NCBI RefSeq assembly: GCF_028657945.1
Contig: NZ_CP059693.1
Span: 5,332,001 to 5,396,000, forward strand
Origin: Thalassomonas haliotis
GTDB taxonomy: Bacteria > Pseudomonadota > Gammaproteobacteria > Enterobacterales > Alteromonadaceae
Direction of reading: 5' to 3'
DNA: 64,000 nt
The position numbers were made by a program, and so were the translations under genes. Shown here one piece after another: positions 54,213 to 64,000 of this stretch. Under the pieces are notes generated by a model. The model worked only from the letters and a program-made list of their open reading frames with translations, ran no database searches and had not been told where the DNA came from. Each line of letters opens with the position of its first letter. The first letter of the stretch is position 1.

Positions 54213-55118
54213 ATGAAGATAACGAAACCCGCAACGACCCCCCCGGCAGTGGTACCGGCAAGCAGTTCAACACTGGAAGCATCCCCGGCCAAAGTTTCGG
54301 GTAAAGAAAGCAGCCATCAAACATCGGTTTCCGGCGCCAGCTCGCAAATGCAACTGCTCAACCTGGCCAAACAATTTATTTTAGACGGCCACCTGGTATC
54401 GCCCGACAAGCAGATGCCGTTAGAAGACAGATCCCGCAAACGCGAACGCCTGCTTAGCTTGCGAAAACAACAAAATATGGAAAGTATCATTCAAAAAGCC
54501 CTGGCTTACTGCTCAGAAAGCGAGATCACAGACAAGGCGGATCAGGACTGGTTTAACCGCTTTACTTCACTGGCGGAAGAAGTCAGCAATAAAACCATGC
54601 AGGAGTTATGGGCAAAAATACTCGCCGGAGAAATCAGCCAACCCGGAAGCTTTTCATTAAAGGCGTTGAAAATATTTCGCAATATGAGTATCAATGACGC
54701 CAAGCTGCTGGCCAAGGCCTGCTCGCTGGCGGTAAAGGATCACGGCAAGAAAAACATCAGGATCATTTCCGGCAGCTACATACAACCCGGCTTATTTAAT
54801 TTTTTCGATAAGAACCGCGAGCAAAATCTCAATTTAAGCCATCACGGCTTAAGTTATGCCGACCTGCTGGCCTTATCGGAAAATAACCTGCTCTTTATTC
54901 AGGAAACCGAATCCAGCTCTCTGGCCAAAGAGGAGCAAATACACTTCCTTTATAATGGCTCGCCGCTGAATTTAACGGCCAAAAACGCCAATACCGTTAT
55001 CCGCTTTTATAAGTTTACCCCTGTTGGCAGCGAATTGGCTTCTCTGATCGGCGATAATGGCGAAGCTAACTATCTAAACGAATTAAAACTGAAACTCGGC
55101 CATCATTTTCAGTTATAA
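54213..55118 (+). CDS. TIGR03899-family protein, 301 aa
   Basis: A cytoplasmic protein of a family found in Vibrio, Shewanella and Colwellia relatives. After a Ser/Pro/Thr-rich, probably disordered N-terminus (about 1-45), RKRERLLSLRKQQNMESIIQKAL and the block DWFNRFTSLAEEVSNKTMQELWAKILAGEI follow, a pattern shared with DUF2806-type proteins. The function is unknown. Monocistronic and divergent from the cyclic-di-GMP gene. Confidence 0.8.
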   Translation: MKITKPATTPPAVVPASSSTLEASPAKVSGKESSHQTSVSGASSQMQLLNLAKQFILDGHLVSPDKQMPLEDRSRKRERLLSLRKQQNMESIIQKALAYCSESEITDKADQDWFNRFTSLAEEVSNKTMQELWAKILAGEISQPGSFSLKALKIFRNMSINDAKLLAKACSLAVKDHGKKNIRIISGSYIQPGLFNFFDKNREQNLNLSHHGLSYADLLALSENNLLFIQETESSSLAKEEQIHFLYNGSPLNLTAKNANTVIRFYKFTPVGSELASLIGDNGEANYLNELKLKLGHHFQL

Positions 55119-55187
55119 CATTCCCTTTCTTATTTTTATTTCTACTTAACGCACAGGTTTCAGCCCCTGATATAAACAGGCAAGGGG

Positions 55188-55928
55188 CTAAATACCATCA
55201 CCATCGGTATGCAGGCCACATTCCCGTTGCATGCCTGAAAAACGGGTATCGCTTTCGTCCATGCCTAAGGTTAACGGCCTGGTGCTGTGCACATCCCCTA
55301 CGGAAACATAACCTTGATCCCATAAAGGATGATAAGGCAGGCCGTGTTTAGTCAGATACTGGTGAATGTCTTTATTGCTCCAGTCGATGATCGGATGTAC
55401 TTTAAAACGTCCCCTTAAAATACTGACCACAGACAAACCTTTCCTGTGCTCCGTTTGCTGACGGCGTACGCCGGAAAACCAGGTACCGGCATTTAACTCC
55501 GATAAGCCACGTTCAAGCGGCTCTACCTTGTTAAGACGGTTGTATTTTTTCAGCGCATCGCTGCCCTGTTCCCACGCCTTGCCGTATTTGGCCAGCTGCC
55601 AGGAAGCACTTTCTTTGGCACTGTAAACTTGCAGGTTTAAGTTAAAGCGCTCGGTCAGCTCATCGATAAAGCGATAGGTTTCCGGAAATAAATGCCCGGT
55701 ATCAGTCACCAGTACCGGAATATCGGCGTCGATTTGCGTCATCATATGCAACATCACCGCCGACTGGATACCGAAACTGGATGACAGTACAAAGTGGCCG
55801 GGCAAGTTTTCCATTGCCCATTCCACCCGCTCCATAGGAGACTGTTTTTCCAGCAATTCATTCCACTGATTTAACCAGGGCTCCGGCAAAGATGCCGGAA
55901 ACCTGCTATTAATCGCCGTTTTAGTCAT
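55188..55928 (-). CDS. cysH: Phosphoadenylyl-sulfate reductase, 246 aa
   Basis: Reduces PAPS to sulfite with thioredoxin. [18 protein letters not shown] is the PP-loop nucleotide site, [14 protein letters not shown] follows, and the C-terminal catalytic Cys is in [13 protein letters not shown]. The absence of the paired CC/C motifs of APS reductases supports the PAPS-dependent, cluster-free type. It overlaps cysI by eight bases, giving the order cysJ-cysI-cysH. Confidence 0.95.
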   Translation of the reverse strand: MTKTAINSRFPASLPEPWLNQWNELLEKQSPMERVEWAMENLPGHFVLSSSFGIQSAVMLHMMTQIDADIPVLVTDTGHLFPETYRFIDELTERFNLNLQVYSAKESASWQLAKYGKAWEQGSDALKKYNRLNKVEPLERGLSELNAGTWFSGVRRQQTEHRKGLSVVSILRGRFKVHPIIDWSNKDIHQYLTKHGLPYHPLWDQGYVSVGDVHSTRPLTLGMDESDTRFSGMQRECGLHTDGDGI

Positions 55929-57645
55929 GGAAGTCCCTTACGCTGACGATGACTTCGGCCACTACCCCGACACGGATAACAAAGTCGCCAAAGTCTTCGT
56001 TTTCATTGCGTTCACGTCCCCAACGGCCAATCAGCTGATCTAACTCCGCCAGTATTGCCTGTTCGTCGAGGTTCTCTTTAAACAACTTAGGGATACGGGT
56101 ACCCTTCTTATTTCCCCCCAGGTAGACATTATATTTACCCGGCCCTTTGCCCACTAAACCGATTTCCGCCAGCATCGCCCGGCCGCAACCGTTAGGGCAG
56201 CCGACAATACGAAATATAATATGCTCATCCGATAATTCATGTTTGGCCAGTAAACCTTCAACATGCCCTATCATAGTCGGCAGATAACGCTCCGCTTCTG
56301 CCATAGCTAACGGACATGTCGGCAATGACACACAAGCCATGGAGTTTTCCCGTTGCGCGGTATTATGGTCATCAATCAGGCCATGGACTCGGGCAATTTC
56401 TTCAATTTTTGCCTTATCCTGCTCGGCAACACCGGCAATGATCAGGTTCTGGTTGGCGGTCATGCGAAAATCCCCTTTATGGATTTTGGCAATTTCCGCA
56501 ACACCGGTTTTCAACGGTTTATCCGGATAGTCCAGTAAGCGGCCGCTTTGGATAAACAAGGTTAAATGATGTTTGTTATCTATACCTTCAACCCAGCCGA
56601 TACGATCGCCGCGGCCGGTAAATTCATAAGGCCGGCTGTAGCTGAACTTAACCCCGGCTCTTTCTTCGACTTCCGCCTTAAAAACATCTACACCGATACG
56701 GTCTAAGGTGTATTTGGTTTTGGCGTTTTTCCGGTTAACCCGGTTGCCATAGTCCCGCTGGGTCGTCACCACGGCTGCGGCAACGTCTAAAGTATTTTCC
56801 AGCGTAACAAAGCCAAAATCTTCCGCTTTACGCGGGTAAGTGCTTTTATCACCATGGGTCATAGCCAGGCCGCCGCCGACCAGGACGTTAAAACCTACCA
56901 GCTTGCCGTTTTCGGCAATGGCAACAAAGTTGAGATCATTGGCATGAACATCAACATCATTTTGCGGCGGGATCACGACTGTAGTTTTAAATTTACGGGG
57001 TAAATAGTTATTACCTAAAATAGGTTCATCTTCAACCTTGCCCCCTTGCATTTTCTCACCGTCTAACCAGATTTCCGCATAAGCCTTAGTCTTAGGTAAT
57101 AAATGCTCACTGATTTTTTTGGCCCATTCATAGGCTTCCTGGTGCAGCTCAGACTCCACCGGGTTAGAAGTACAAAGTACATTGCGGTTCACATCCCCCG
57201 CGGTGGCAATAGAATCTATGCCGTAGTCGTTCAGGGTTTGGTGCATCAGCTTAATATTCGGCTTTAATACCCCGTGAAACTGGAAGGTTTGCCGGGTAGT
57301 AATACGGATACTGCCGTAACTGGTTTTTTCCTGGGAAAACTTATCGATCGCCAGCCACTGCTTAGGGGTAATAATACCGCCAGGCATACGGGCGCGTAAC
57401 ATCACGTTATGCAAAGGTTCAAGTTTTTGCTTTTGGCGCTCGGCGCGGATATCCCTGTCGTCCTGCTGGTACATGCCGTGGAAACGGATCAGCTGGAAAT
57501 TATCGGCGGTAAAACCACCTGTCATCTGATCGCCTAAATCCTGGGTAATAGTGCCGCGTAACAAGTCACTCTGGCCTTTTAAACGCTCGTTGTCCGCCAA
57601 TTTGCCGTCAACAACGAGATCCTGATTAATTTCTGTAGTGCTCAT
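55921..57645 (-). CDS. cysI: Sulfite reductase hemoprotein beta subunit, 574 aa
   Basis: Six-electron reduction of sulfite to sulfide. The siroheme and Fe4S4 ligands are in [19 protein letters not shown] and [16 protein letters not shown]. Typical internal blocks are [18 protein letters not shown] and MGFVTLE-like [18 protein letters not shown]. The ATG shares one base with the stop of cysJ. Confidence 0.96.
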   Translation of the reverse strand: MSTTEINQDLVVDGKLADNERLKGQSDLLRGTITQDLGDQMTGGFTADNFQLIRFHGMYQQDDRDIRAERQKQKLEPLHNVMLRARMPGGIITPKQWLAIDKFSQEKTSYGSIRITTRQTFQFHGVLKPNIKLMHQTLNDYGIDSIATAGDVNRNVLCTSNPVESELHQEAYEWAKKISEHLLPKTKAYAEIWLDGEKMQGGKVEDEPILGNNYLPRKFKTTVVIPPQNDVDVHANDLNFVAIAENGKLVGFNVLVGGGLAMTHGDKSTYPRKAEDFGFVTLENTLDVAAAVVTTQRDYGNRVNRKNAKTKYTLDRIGVDVFKAEVEERAGVKFSYSRPYEFTGRGDRIGWVEGIDNKHHLTLFIQSGRLLDYPDKPLKTGVAEIAKIHKGDFRMTANQNLIIAGVAEQDKAKIEEIARVHGLIDDHNTAQRENSMACVSLPTCPLAMAEAERYLPTMIGHVEGLLAKHELSDEHIIFRIVGCPNGCGRAMLAEIGLVGKGPGKYNVYLGGNKKGTRIPKLFKENLDEQAILAELDQLIGRWGRERNENEDFGDFVIRVGVVAEVIVSVRDFHD

Positions 57646-59456
57646 TAGTACACATCCTTCTGGTAACGCTTACTTACCCGTAACGTTTTTAAATAATCTT
57701 CGGCCTGCTCTGCTGATAAACCGCCTTGTTCGGCAATGATCTCAAGCAAGCTATTATGGACATCTTTGGCCATACGGTTGGCATCACCACAGACATATAA
57801 ATGAGCGCCACGCTCTAACCAGGCAAACACACCTTTCGCCTGCTCTTTTAACCTGTCCTGAACATAGATTTTCTCTGCCTGATCGCGGGAGAAAGCGACA
57901 TTCATCTTAGTCAGCAAGCCGGATTTAAGATAATTCTGCCATTCCACCTGGTAAAGGAAGTCCTGGGTAAAAGTTTGCTCGCCAAAGAACATCCAGTTAT
58001 CGCCACCGGCATCCCGGGCTTCACGCTCCTGCATAAAGGCACGAAACGGTGCAACACCTGTACCCGGCCCTATCATGATCACCGGCGTCTCGTCACTTTC
58101 CGGCAAACGGAAATTATCGTTATGCTCGATAAACACTTTGACTTTAGCACCTTCTTCCAGGCGCTGAGCCAGATAACCGGAAGCGCCGCCAAGGCGGATT
58201 TTTCCGTCTTTTTCATAGCTCACCAGGCCCACGGTTAGGTGGACTTCTTCATCCACTTCAGCCTGGCTTGAGGCGATAGAGTATAAACGCGGAGTAATTT
58301 TTCGTAACGTATCAACCAGCTCCTGCGGAGTCACTTTTGCCGGTGCTAGTTTCAGAATATCCACCAGCTGATGATTGGCAGCAAACTCTCTTAAGGCATT
58401 CTTATCTTCGGTAAGAGCCAACAACTCGGCAGAAGCGGATGTTTGTGCCCAAAAATCAACAAATGACGGCGCCGTCTGGGTAATTTCAAAAACAGAAACC
58501 AGGGCTTCACGGATAGTCAGCGTTTGCTCACTATCATCTTTGGTGAAAGTGACAGGTTCATCCCCGGCAAAAGCCAATAGCTGCAATAATTCATCAACCA
58601 GTTGTTGATCATTTTCAAACCAGACCCCCAAGGCATCACCCGGCTGATACTGTAACCCAGACTCGCCCAGATCAATTTCTACATGGCGGACATCTTTTGC
58701 CGACTCCCGGCCGGTGATTTTCTGGCTCACCAAAAACTCAGCGGCATAAGGGTTTTGCTTGTTATAAACACTGGTAGCTGTGTTTGACACAGGCAAGTTC
58801 ACCACAGGCGCCAGGGCATCATCAGATGATGTCAGCTCTTCTTTCAGGCTTTCAACAATTTGTGTGCTCCAGGCTTTGGCATCGCTGTCGTAGTCGACAT
58901 CGCAATCAACCCTGGCACTTACCTGAGTTGCACCTAAGGCTTTAAGGCGTTCATCAAAATCTTTACCTGTCTGACAGAAAAATTCATAACTGCTGTCTCC
59001 TAACGCCAAAACACTGTATTTCAGGTTCAACAGTTTAGGCGCCTTTTTCGAAAACAGGAATTCATGGAATTCAATACCATCATCCGGCGCTTCACCCTCA
59101 CCGTTAGTGCTGGCAACGATTAACAGGTGTGTTTCCGATTTCAACGATTTCGCTTTATAGTCGGCAACATTTTTCAAGTTAACGCTGATACCCGCCGCTT
59201 CGGCGTTTTGCGCCAGCTGCTGCGCCACACCTTTGGCATTGCCGGTCTGGGAAACATATAAAATGGTTAATGTCGATGACACCGCCGCTTGCGCCGCCGG
59301 TAATACAGCAACCGAAGACTGCTCGCTTTTCGCGGCCAAATAACCGCTGGCCCAGGCAAGCTGAAGCGGAGAATAACTACCTATGGTTTGTTGAAGGGAT
59401 GCCAATTGATCCGCATCCAACATGGTTTGACTTAAATTTCGCTGCTTTGGCAACAT
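57645..59456 (-). CDS. cysJ: Sulfite reductase flavoprotein alpha subunit, about 603 aa
   Basis: The NADPH-dependent electron donor of sulfite reductase. An N-terminal helix region ([20 protein letters not shown]) is followed by a flavodoxin domain ([18 protein letters not shown]), an FAD/connecting domain and an NADP-binding domain ending in the [12 protein letters not shown]-terminus of CysJ. The Met at 59456 gives the usual length; a longer start to 59501 adds 15 unrelated residues. It is the first gene of the cysJIH operon. Confidence 0.94.
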   Translation of the reverse strand: MLPKQRNLSQTMLDADQLASLQQTIGSYSPLQLAWASGYLAAKSEQSSVAVLPAAQAAVSSTLTILYVSQTGNAKGVAQQLAQNAEAAGISVNLKNVADYKAKSLKSETHLLIVASTNGEGEAPDDGIEFHEFLFSKKAPKLLNLKYSVLALGDSSYEFFCQTGKDFDERLKALGATQVSARVDCDVDYDSDAKAWSTQIVESLKEELTSSDDALAPVVNLPVSNTATSVYNKQNPYAAEFLVSQKITGRESAKDVRHVEIDLGESGLQYQPGDALGVWFENDQQLVDELLQLLAFAGDEPVTFTKDDSEQTLTIREALVSVFEITQTAPSFVDFWAQTSASAELLALTEDKNALREFAANHQLVDILKLAPAKVTPQELVDTLRKITPRLYSIASSQAEVDEEVHLTVGLVSYEKDGKIRLGGASGYLAQRLEEGAKVKVFIEHNDNFRLPESDETPVIMIGPGTGVAPFRAFMQEREARDAGGDNWMFFGEQTFTQDFLYQVEWQNYLKSGLLTKMNVAFSRDQAEKIYVQDRLKEQAKGVFAWLERGAHLYVCGDANRMAKDVHNSLLEIIAEQGGLSAEQAEDYLKTLRVSKRYQKDVY

Positions 59457-59716
59457 AACAGATACTTCGCCCATTAAATTTGATAGCAACAGGATAGACA
59501 AAGCAAAACGAAATTAAAAAGAATAGAAAATGATTTTTTATTCCAAAAGTGTATATAAGAAGTAATGAAGTGAAAAAGTGCTTTTTGTTCAGATAACAAG
59601 CAGATTTATTCTTTTAAATCCCTGCTTTAACAAGTGAAAACGCAAGGTAGCACTCGCCCTCCATATTACCACGTTTTCATCTCCATATGATTGCGGCATA
59701 CCGCTCCTCCTGAGCA
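59457..59716. other. cysJ promoter region
   Basis: About 260 bases that should hold the cysJ promoter and any CysB site. No site could be identified with confidence. Confidence 0.4.
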
Positions 59717-59742
59717 TAAAAAAAGAGGCCGCCACCTCTTTT
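59717..59742 (-). terminator. Intrinsic terminator of the FabY-like gene
   Basis: On the minus strand AAAAGAGG, a six-base loop and CCTCTTTT run into a T-tract. It begins 28 bases after the stop. Confidence 0.88.
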
Positions 59743-59769
59743 CAATTAACAGATGCTTAGTTATAAAAC

Positions 59770-61665
59770 TTAAACCATATCCTCAAACGGGTTAGTGGTA
59801 GGTAAAGTAATATCATGCTTAAACCCGGGTACGGAAATCGACTGTTCACTGATTTTGATATCATTTTCATCTATTTGCCCCTGACCGAACTTATAAATCA
59901 GGCCAAATAAACCGTTGTCGGCATTTTGCTGGTAGCGGGCCTGAGCCTGCTCTACTTGCTGCAATTTCTCCTGATAGCCGGCAAATGCTGCTTTACCGTA
60001 GCGTTTCTCCATCATGGCCAAGGTAACCTTAGGTGAGAAAATCGCTGCGGTAGCATTATTGCCGCCAAAACCTTTAGAGTTGATAAAAGCCACATCCATA
60101 TCCGGGCAAGTCCAATGCTCGGTAGCAATGTTTAACCTTTGATCATAAACATCATCCGCCACCTTATCGATAGTTGTGACTCCGGGCATAATATTATGGG
60201 CGAAAACTCCCAACGCCATCGCAAGCTGATCGCCGCTGGCCGGGCCTATGGTATGGCCGACAAATGCTTTCGGCGCTGCAACCGGCCAGTTGCTGATATT
60301 AAAGCTGTCGGCAATGCGATCATAAATCAAGGATTCGGTTACCCTGTTTTGCGGAGTACTGGAGCCGTGGGCAAGAATAAAACTGCGCTGCTCCAGCGCC
60401 TCGCCTCCTAAAATGCTTTTTACCAGCGCCACGGATTTTGCCATGGTGATATAATTACCCGGACCCGGGGCAGTAATGGATTTTTTAAAACCATCGGCAT
60501 TGACAAAAACATCGGCCACGGACCCCATTACCTGAGCCCCCATTTCCAGTGCCAGTTTATCATCCATTAATACCGCAAACTGGGCCCCTTCACCTATGGT
60601 AAAGCCACAGTTTTCCCCGAAAGGACGGCTGGTTCTGCGGTGATCGACACTGTCTGTACCATCGAGCCTTTTCAGACCTTCTTCATTGGCCAGCGCGCTC
60701 ATATTACCAAAACCTTCTACGACTTCAGGAGTCAGGGCCGCTTCGGCACTGCCGACAATCGCCACCCGGATCCGGCCCGCCTGCATATCCTGCACGGCGG
60801 CGCGCATATTGTATAAGAAAGTGGCACAGGCGCCGGAAGCGGTAAAGGTGGTACCGACATTACCTGTAACATAGGCATTGATGAAATCGGTAGACATGGT
60901 ATTTAAACCTAACGCCAGGTTTTTCGTCGATACCCGGTCGCCGCGTAAACGGTTATTCATCATGCCGCCCAGGCCTTCATTTTGCACCTGCCCCATCACG
61001 GAAGCAGAATAAACCCCGATCTGATCGGCGCCGATCTTTTCCAGGATGTCTTCCCAGGCAATTCCGGTTGAGTGTATGGCATCACTGGCGCCAAAAATAG
61101 TCGCCTGTAAACCTCTGGGCTGATAACGGCTGTTGTAGAGGTTTTCCGGCTTAAAGCCGGTAGGAAACTGTCCCGCCGCTTTTATTGGGTTGTCGCGCAC
61201 CGAATGGTGCTTAATCTCTAAATTATCCGGAATATCCACTTTAACCCGGCCATCATCCAGCTCAGAAACCTGCCAGCTTGATGGCAATGGCGTAGGAAGA
61301 TCGCGTTTACGGGTTTCAAAACTAAAGCCCTGTTCGCTTGGGGTCAGGGTCATTTTCTGGTGCCAGGGAGTCGCATCCGGATCAAAATGGTTGCTTTCTA
61401 TTTTCCGGATCAGGGTCCCCTTGAGAATTTGCTCGCCAAACTCTTTTTCAATATCGGCAGGTGCTATGGCCTGGTCTTCTTGATCCACCAGCTGACCTTC
61501 GCGGTAGCTCACCAGGTTCATTAATGTCGCCAAACCAACAAAAGTTTCCTGCCGTGCCCGGGCATTAAGTTTATCGATAACAATTCGACGAAAGCCCTGA
61601 TGAAACGATGTACGTCCTGCAGCGTTGATGCCGCCCATGCCAACAATAAGAGGTAAAGCCGTCAT
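59770..61665 (-). CDS. fabY: FabY-like beta-ketoacyl-ACP synthase, 631 aa
   Basis: A long ketosynthase with Cys280 (TASGACATFLYNM), His433 (LAHGSSTPQNRVTES) and His471 (FVGHTIGPASGDQ) as the Cys-His-His triad. Its length of about 630 residues and extended N-terminal part match FabY, which in Pseudomonas condenses acetyl-CoA with malonyl-ACP to start fatty-acid synthesis. The assignment to FabY is by length and motif pattern; another large KS subgroup is possible. Monocistronic with its own terminator. Confidence 0.8.
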   Translation of the reverse strand: MTALPLIVGMGGINAAGRTSFHQGFRRIVIDKLNARARQETFVGLATLMNLVSYREGQLVDQEDQAIAPADIEKEFGEQILKGTLIRKIESNHFDPDATPWHQKMTLTPSEQGFSFETRKRDLPTPLPSSWQVSELDDGRVKVDIPDNLEIKHHSVRDNPIKAAGQFPTGFKPENLYNSRYQPRGLQATIFGASDAIHSTGIAWEDILEKIGADQIGVYSASVMGQVQNEGLGGMMNNRLRGDRVSTKNLALGLNTMSTDFINAYVTGNVGTTFTASGACATFLYNMRAAVQDMQAGRIRVAIVGSAEAALTPEVVEGFGNMSALANEEGLKRLDGTDSVDHRRTSRPFGENCGFTIGEGAQFAVLMDDKLALEMGAQVMGSVADVFVNADGFKKSITAPGPGNYITMAKSVALVKSILGGEALEQRSFILAHGSSTPQNRVTESLIYDRIADSFNISNWPVAAPKAFVGHTIGPASGDQLAMALGVFAHNIMPGVTTIDKVADDVYDQRLNIATEHWTCPDMDVAFINSKGFGGNNATAAIFSPKVTLAMMEKRYGKAAFAGYQEKLQQVEQAQARYQQNADNGLFGLIYKFGQGQIDENDIKISEQSISVPGFKHDITLPTTNPFEDMV

Positions 61666-61817
61666 TAATAAACCTTTTACTTAATTCAATAGTTTTCTCA
61701 GATATTACTAGTTTATGTGCTTTACCCTAAAAATAATTAGCATATTAGGCCATATAAGATGCAAAAAAGGCCAATTAAAAGTAAACTGGTTCAATATAAA
61801 GAAAAAACATAACATTC

Positions 61818-62816
61818 ATGAGTCAAAAGCAAATCACCATAGCCCTGCCGATTTATCAACATGTGCTGGCAACCAGCTTAACCCTGCCGATTGAAATGTT
61901 ACTTGCCGGAGAAGCTTTTGCCAGACGCCATAACAGGCGCGCCCCCTCATTAAATATCCGCCTGGTCAGCCAGGATAACCGGGAGATCGCCTCCCGTGCC
62001 GGTATAAAGCTGACAGCAGATGCCTGCATCCGGGACTGTCCTCCCCCTGATATCGTGATAGTGCCCAGCCTGTGGCGCAATCCCAGACCGGTTTTACGTC
62101 AGCAGCAGGAGTTAATTCAGTGGTTACATGACTTATGGCAGCAGGGAACCACCCTGATAGGCACAGGCACCGGGGTATGTTTTCTGGCGCAATCCGGGTT
62201 GCTCGACAGGCATTCCGCCACCACCCACTGGCATTATGTTGAACAATTTAAACGTGACTATCCGGCCGTGGTGCTTAAACCGGACTTTTTTATCACCCAG
62301 TCAGAGCGGATTTTTTGCGCCGCCAGTTTAAATGCCCTGGCAGATATTATTGTTCATATCATAGACCAGACTTATGGCCGCGCGGCAGCCCAGCAGGTAG
62401 AGCGTAACTTTTCCCACGAGATCAGAAAACCCTATGAAGAACAGAGATACAGGGAAGGGGCAGTAGATCGCCACCCCGATGAACTGATTTCTCAGATCCA
62501 GTTCTGGCTAAAAACCAATCTTACTTCTCCCCTGACCTTAAACCAGGTCGCCGCCCAGTTTGGCCTGAGCCAGCGCTCTTTCACCCGGCGTTTTAAAACG
62601 GCTACCGGCAGCAGCGCCGGGGACTACTGGCAGCAGCTTAAGCTGGAAAGCGCCAAGGAGCTATTATCCTCTAGCAATTTATCAATCCAGGAAGTGTCTT
62701 ATCAGGTGGGATATCCGAATCAGGGGGATCTGACCCGGTTGTTTAAAAAACACCTGGCGCTGACCCCCAAGGATTACCGCCAGATGGTACGTAAAAAGCT
62801 TTTTAGCCAGGAATAA
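61818..62816 (+). CDS. GlxA-type AraC regulator with DJ-1/PfpI domain, 332 aa
   Basis: Residues about 5-180 form a class I amidotransferase-like domain with the elbow GTGTGVCFLAQSGLLD, as in GlxA and related regulators. Residues about 225-325 form an AraC-type double helix-turn-helix (LNQVAAQFGLSQRSFTRRFK; IQEVSYQVGYPNQGDLTRLFKKH). Such proteins often sense small nitrogenous or other metabolites. It diverges from the FabY-like gene, which may be a target. Confidence 0.93.
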   Translation: MSQKQITIALPIYQHVLATSLTLPIEMLLAGEAFARRHNRRAPSLNIRLVSQDNREIASRAGIKLTADACIRDCPPPDIVIVPSLWRNPRPVLRQQQELIQWLHDLWQQGTTLIGTGTGVCFLAQSGLLDRHSATTHWHYVEQFKRDYPAVVLKPDFFITQSERIFCAASLNALADIIVHIIDQTYGRAAAQQVERNFSHEIRKPYEEQRYREGAVDRHPDELISQIQFWLKTNLTSPLTLNQVAAQFGLSQRSFTRRFKTATGSSAGDYWQQLKLESAKELLSSSNLSIQEVSYQVGYPNQGDLTRLFKKHLALTPKDYRQMVRKKLFSQE

Positions 62817-62830
62817 AGCCAAGCTTTATT
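62812..62830. terminator. Short bidirectional terminator
   Basis: AATAAAGC, loop CAA, GCTTTATT spans the end of the GlxA-type gene and lies before the convergent DUF6351 gene. Confidence 0.6.
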
Positions 62831-62839
62831 TAACCCAAG

Positions 62840-64000
62840 TCAGATATCATCCGGACGGCCGAGATCTGCTTGTTGATAATCACAAACGCCATCGGGAAAA
62901 ACCGCTTCAAGCAGCTCTATGTGCCCGCTCATATCATGCTGGCCGTAAAGGCCTGCTTTTATTGCCTGCTTCACCGGCATCAGCTGACATTTGAAGACAT
63001 CTCCGGCCCAGCCGCCGCCGGCCTGGATACGACTGGTACTGTACATAGGATATACCTGCTGACAGCTGCCGTTGCTTTTCTGATTCCACTGACCGTCCCA
63101 GACATGCTGTCCCCGGTGTAAAACAGCACCATCGGCCGCAAAGCAAGTATCCTGTAGCCGGTCAGGCTTAGCCTCAAGCACACCGGCAAAAGAATCCTCT
63201 TTTTTATTTAGCAACCAGCTGTCCATCATGTTAAACGCCTGCTGCACCGGATTATGCTCTTTGTGGGAGATCCAAATCACATGATTATCCGCATGGCCGT
63301 TGGCTTGCTGCATCCTTAGCCGGCTATAGAATGACGCGGAAACATGGTGCATATCCAGATCATCCTCCAGATAATGGCGCACATCGATCACCGGCAAGGC
63401 CAGCTTACCGATAAAAACCTGACCGGAACGGTAGGCCGCCTGCATAGCAGAAAGGGAGCCGGCCCTTCTTTTCGCCGCATGCCCGTTCACCTTGGTAATG
63501 TTCTGATTGCCCCATAAAGAAAGCCATAAAGGAAGTTTTTTGCCAAATGGCGTGATCAGCGACTCTGCTTCCATTTCAGGCTGGGGTTTCCAGCTGCCGA
63601 TATTTTTATTGATATCCAAAAATTCTTCGAAACTGATATTGTTATCCACAAAAGCCGATAAACCGTATTGCACCCCGACATTATCCCAGGTCGTCAAACC
63701 AAATCCCTGCTCATCCTTACCAAACAGGTTGGCCATATCCTGCCAGTAACTCCAGTTTACCTTCTCCACTATCTCGGGGTGGAAAAAATCACGGATAAAA
63801 CCCTGCCTGGGATTATTAATAAAACTGGATAAGCCAAAGTAGCCGTTGATGCACTCACTGTTGCCCTGTGGCAGGGAAGGAACAAAACCCGCCATCAACT
63901 GGTTAACCGGCTGCAGGAAGCCCGCTTTTTGAGGGAAATCGTTGATGGCATTCATGCCTTCAATCAGTTGCCTTTTTTGCCAGTCGTTCCAGGTCGCCTT
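62840..64000 (-). CDS. DUF6351-family protein, C-terminal part (cut by window edge)
   Basis: The frame stays open beyond 63955 to the edge of the window, so the real start lies outside and only about 386 residues are seen. The end VFPDGVCDYQQADLGRP is typical of DUF6351 proteins, as are the WDNVGVQYGLSAF and IDVRHYLEDDLDMHHVSASFYSRLRM regions. These are often large secreted alpha/beta-hydrolase-like proteins with unclear substrates. Its direction converges on the GlxA-type regulator gene. Confidence 0.78.
   Translation of the reverse strand, partial: KATWNDWQKRQLIEGMNAINDFPQKAGFLQPVNQLMAGFVPSLPQGNSECINGYFGLSSFINNPRQGFIRDFFHPEIVEKVNWSYWQDMANLFGKDEQGFGLTTWDNVGVQYGLSAFVDNNISFEEFLDINKNIGSWKPQPEMEAESLITPFGKKLPLWLSLWGNQNITKVNGHAAKRRAGSLSAMQAAYRSGQVFIGKLALPVIDVRHYLEDDLDMHHVSASFYSRLRMQQANGHADNHVIWISHKEHNPVQQAFNMMDSWLLNKKEDSFAGVLEAKPDRLQDTCFAADGAVLHRGQHVWDGQWNQKSNGSCQQVYPMYSTSRIQAGGGWAGDVFKCQLMPVKQAIKAGLYGQHDMSGHIELLEAVFPDGVCDYQQADLGRPDDI

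Overview
This window comes from a marine gammaproteobacterium, most likely a Colwelliaceae/Thalassomonas-type organism. The evidence is gene content only: a TonB receptor, a Na+/solute symporter, fadBA and cysJIH operons, DUF3334 and TIGR03899 proteins, a FabY-type ketosynthase and a PEP-CTERM protein. No rRNA, tRNA or CRISPR array was recognised.

Layout. (1) 2-1018 is the 3' end of a TonB-dependent receptor. (2) 1.0-5.7 kb is AT-rich accessory DNA. It holds structured repeats, unknown secreted and membrane proteins, a truncated BrnT toxin with two tandem BrnA-like antitoxins, and the tail of a Crp/Fnr regulator. (3) 5.7-12.7 kb is the first half of a beta-mannan/manno-oligosaccharide locus: GH5 mannanase, mannobiose 2-epimerase and GH130 phosphorylase on the minus strand, diverging from phosphomannomutase and a CE2 acetyl esterase. 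(4) 12.7-21.0 kb is a composite island. It carries a CHASE2 protein, a small exported protein and an M48 lipoprotease, then a 102-bp duplicate of the CE2 gene end, a double-glycine-type small peptide with two membrane proteins, an integrase remnant, a PAAR effector/immunity pair and HigBA. (5) 21.2-31.0 kb is the second half of the sugar locus: a TIM-barrel isomerase, a GMC dehydrogenase and its small subunit, a Na+ symporter, a LacI regulator, an AGE-type mannose isomerase and Pgi. (6) 31-64 kb is mostly core metabolism: ElbB, a MocR/EamA pair, a large zinc protease, fbp, two unrelated pyrophosphatases, fadBA, a histone-deacetylase-like hydrolase, a cold-shock protein, a REC-GGDEF-EAL protein, cysJIH, a FabY-like enzyme, a GlxA-type regulator and a partial DUF6351 protein.

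How the sugar genes fit together. A 14-bp palindrome, TGTAACCGGTTACA, recurs with small changes at 9839, 10005, 10127, 26630, 26762, 28027 and, inside a gene, at 29126. It therefore flanks both halves of the sugar locus and the LacI-family gene. The inferred pathway is: outer-membrane uptake by the TonB receptor; deacetylation (CE2) and cleavage (GH5); symport; mannobiose to mannosyl-glucose by the epimerase; phosphorolysis to mannose-1-phosphate and glucose by GH130; Man1P to Man6P by the mutase; free mannose to fructose by the AGE enzyme; and Pgi at the hexose-phosphate junction. A periplasmic sugar-oxidising branch (GMC, small subunit, TIM-barrel protein) shares the symporter operon.

Main novelty candidates are the island inserted in the sugar locus and bounded by a duplicated gene 3' end; the CHASE2/M48 module; a 59-residue double-glycine peptide with four Cys at 47402-47581 and a second GG-type peptide at 17724-17966; a PAAR protein with a PD-ExK-like C-terminus; and a possible His/Cys clan-CD-like secreted protein at 3228-4187.
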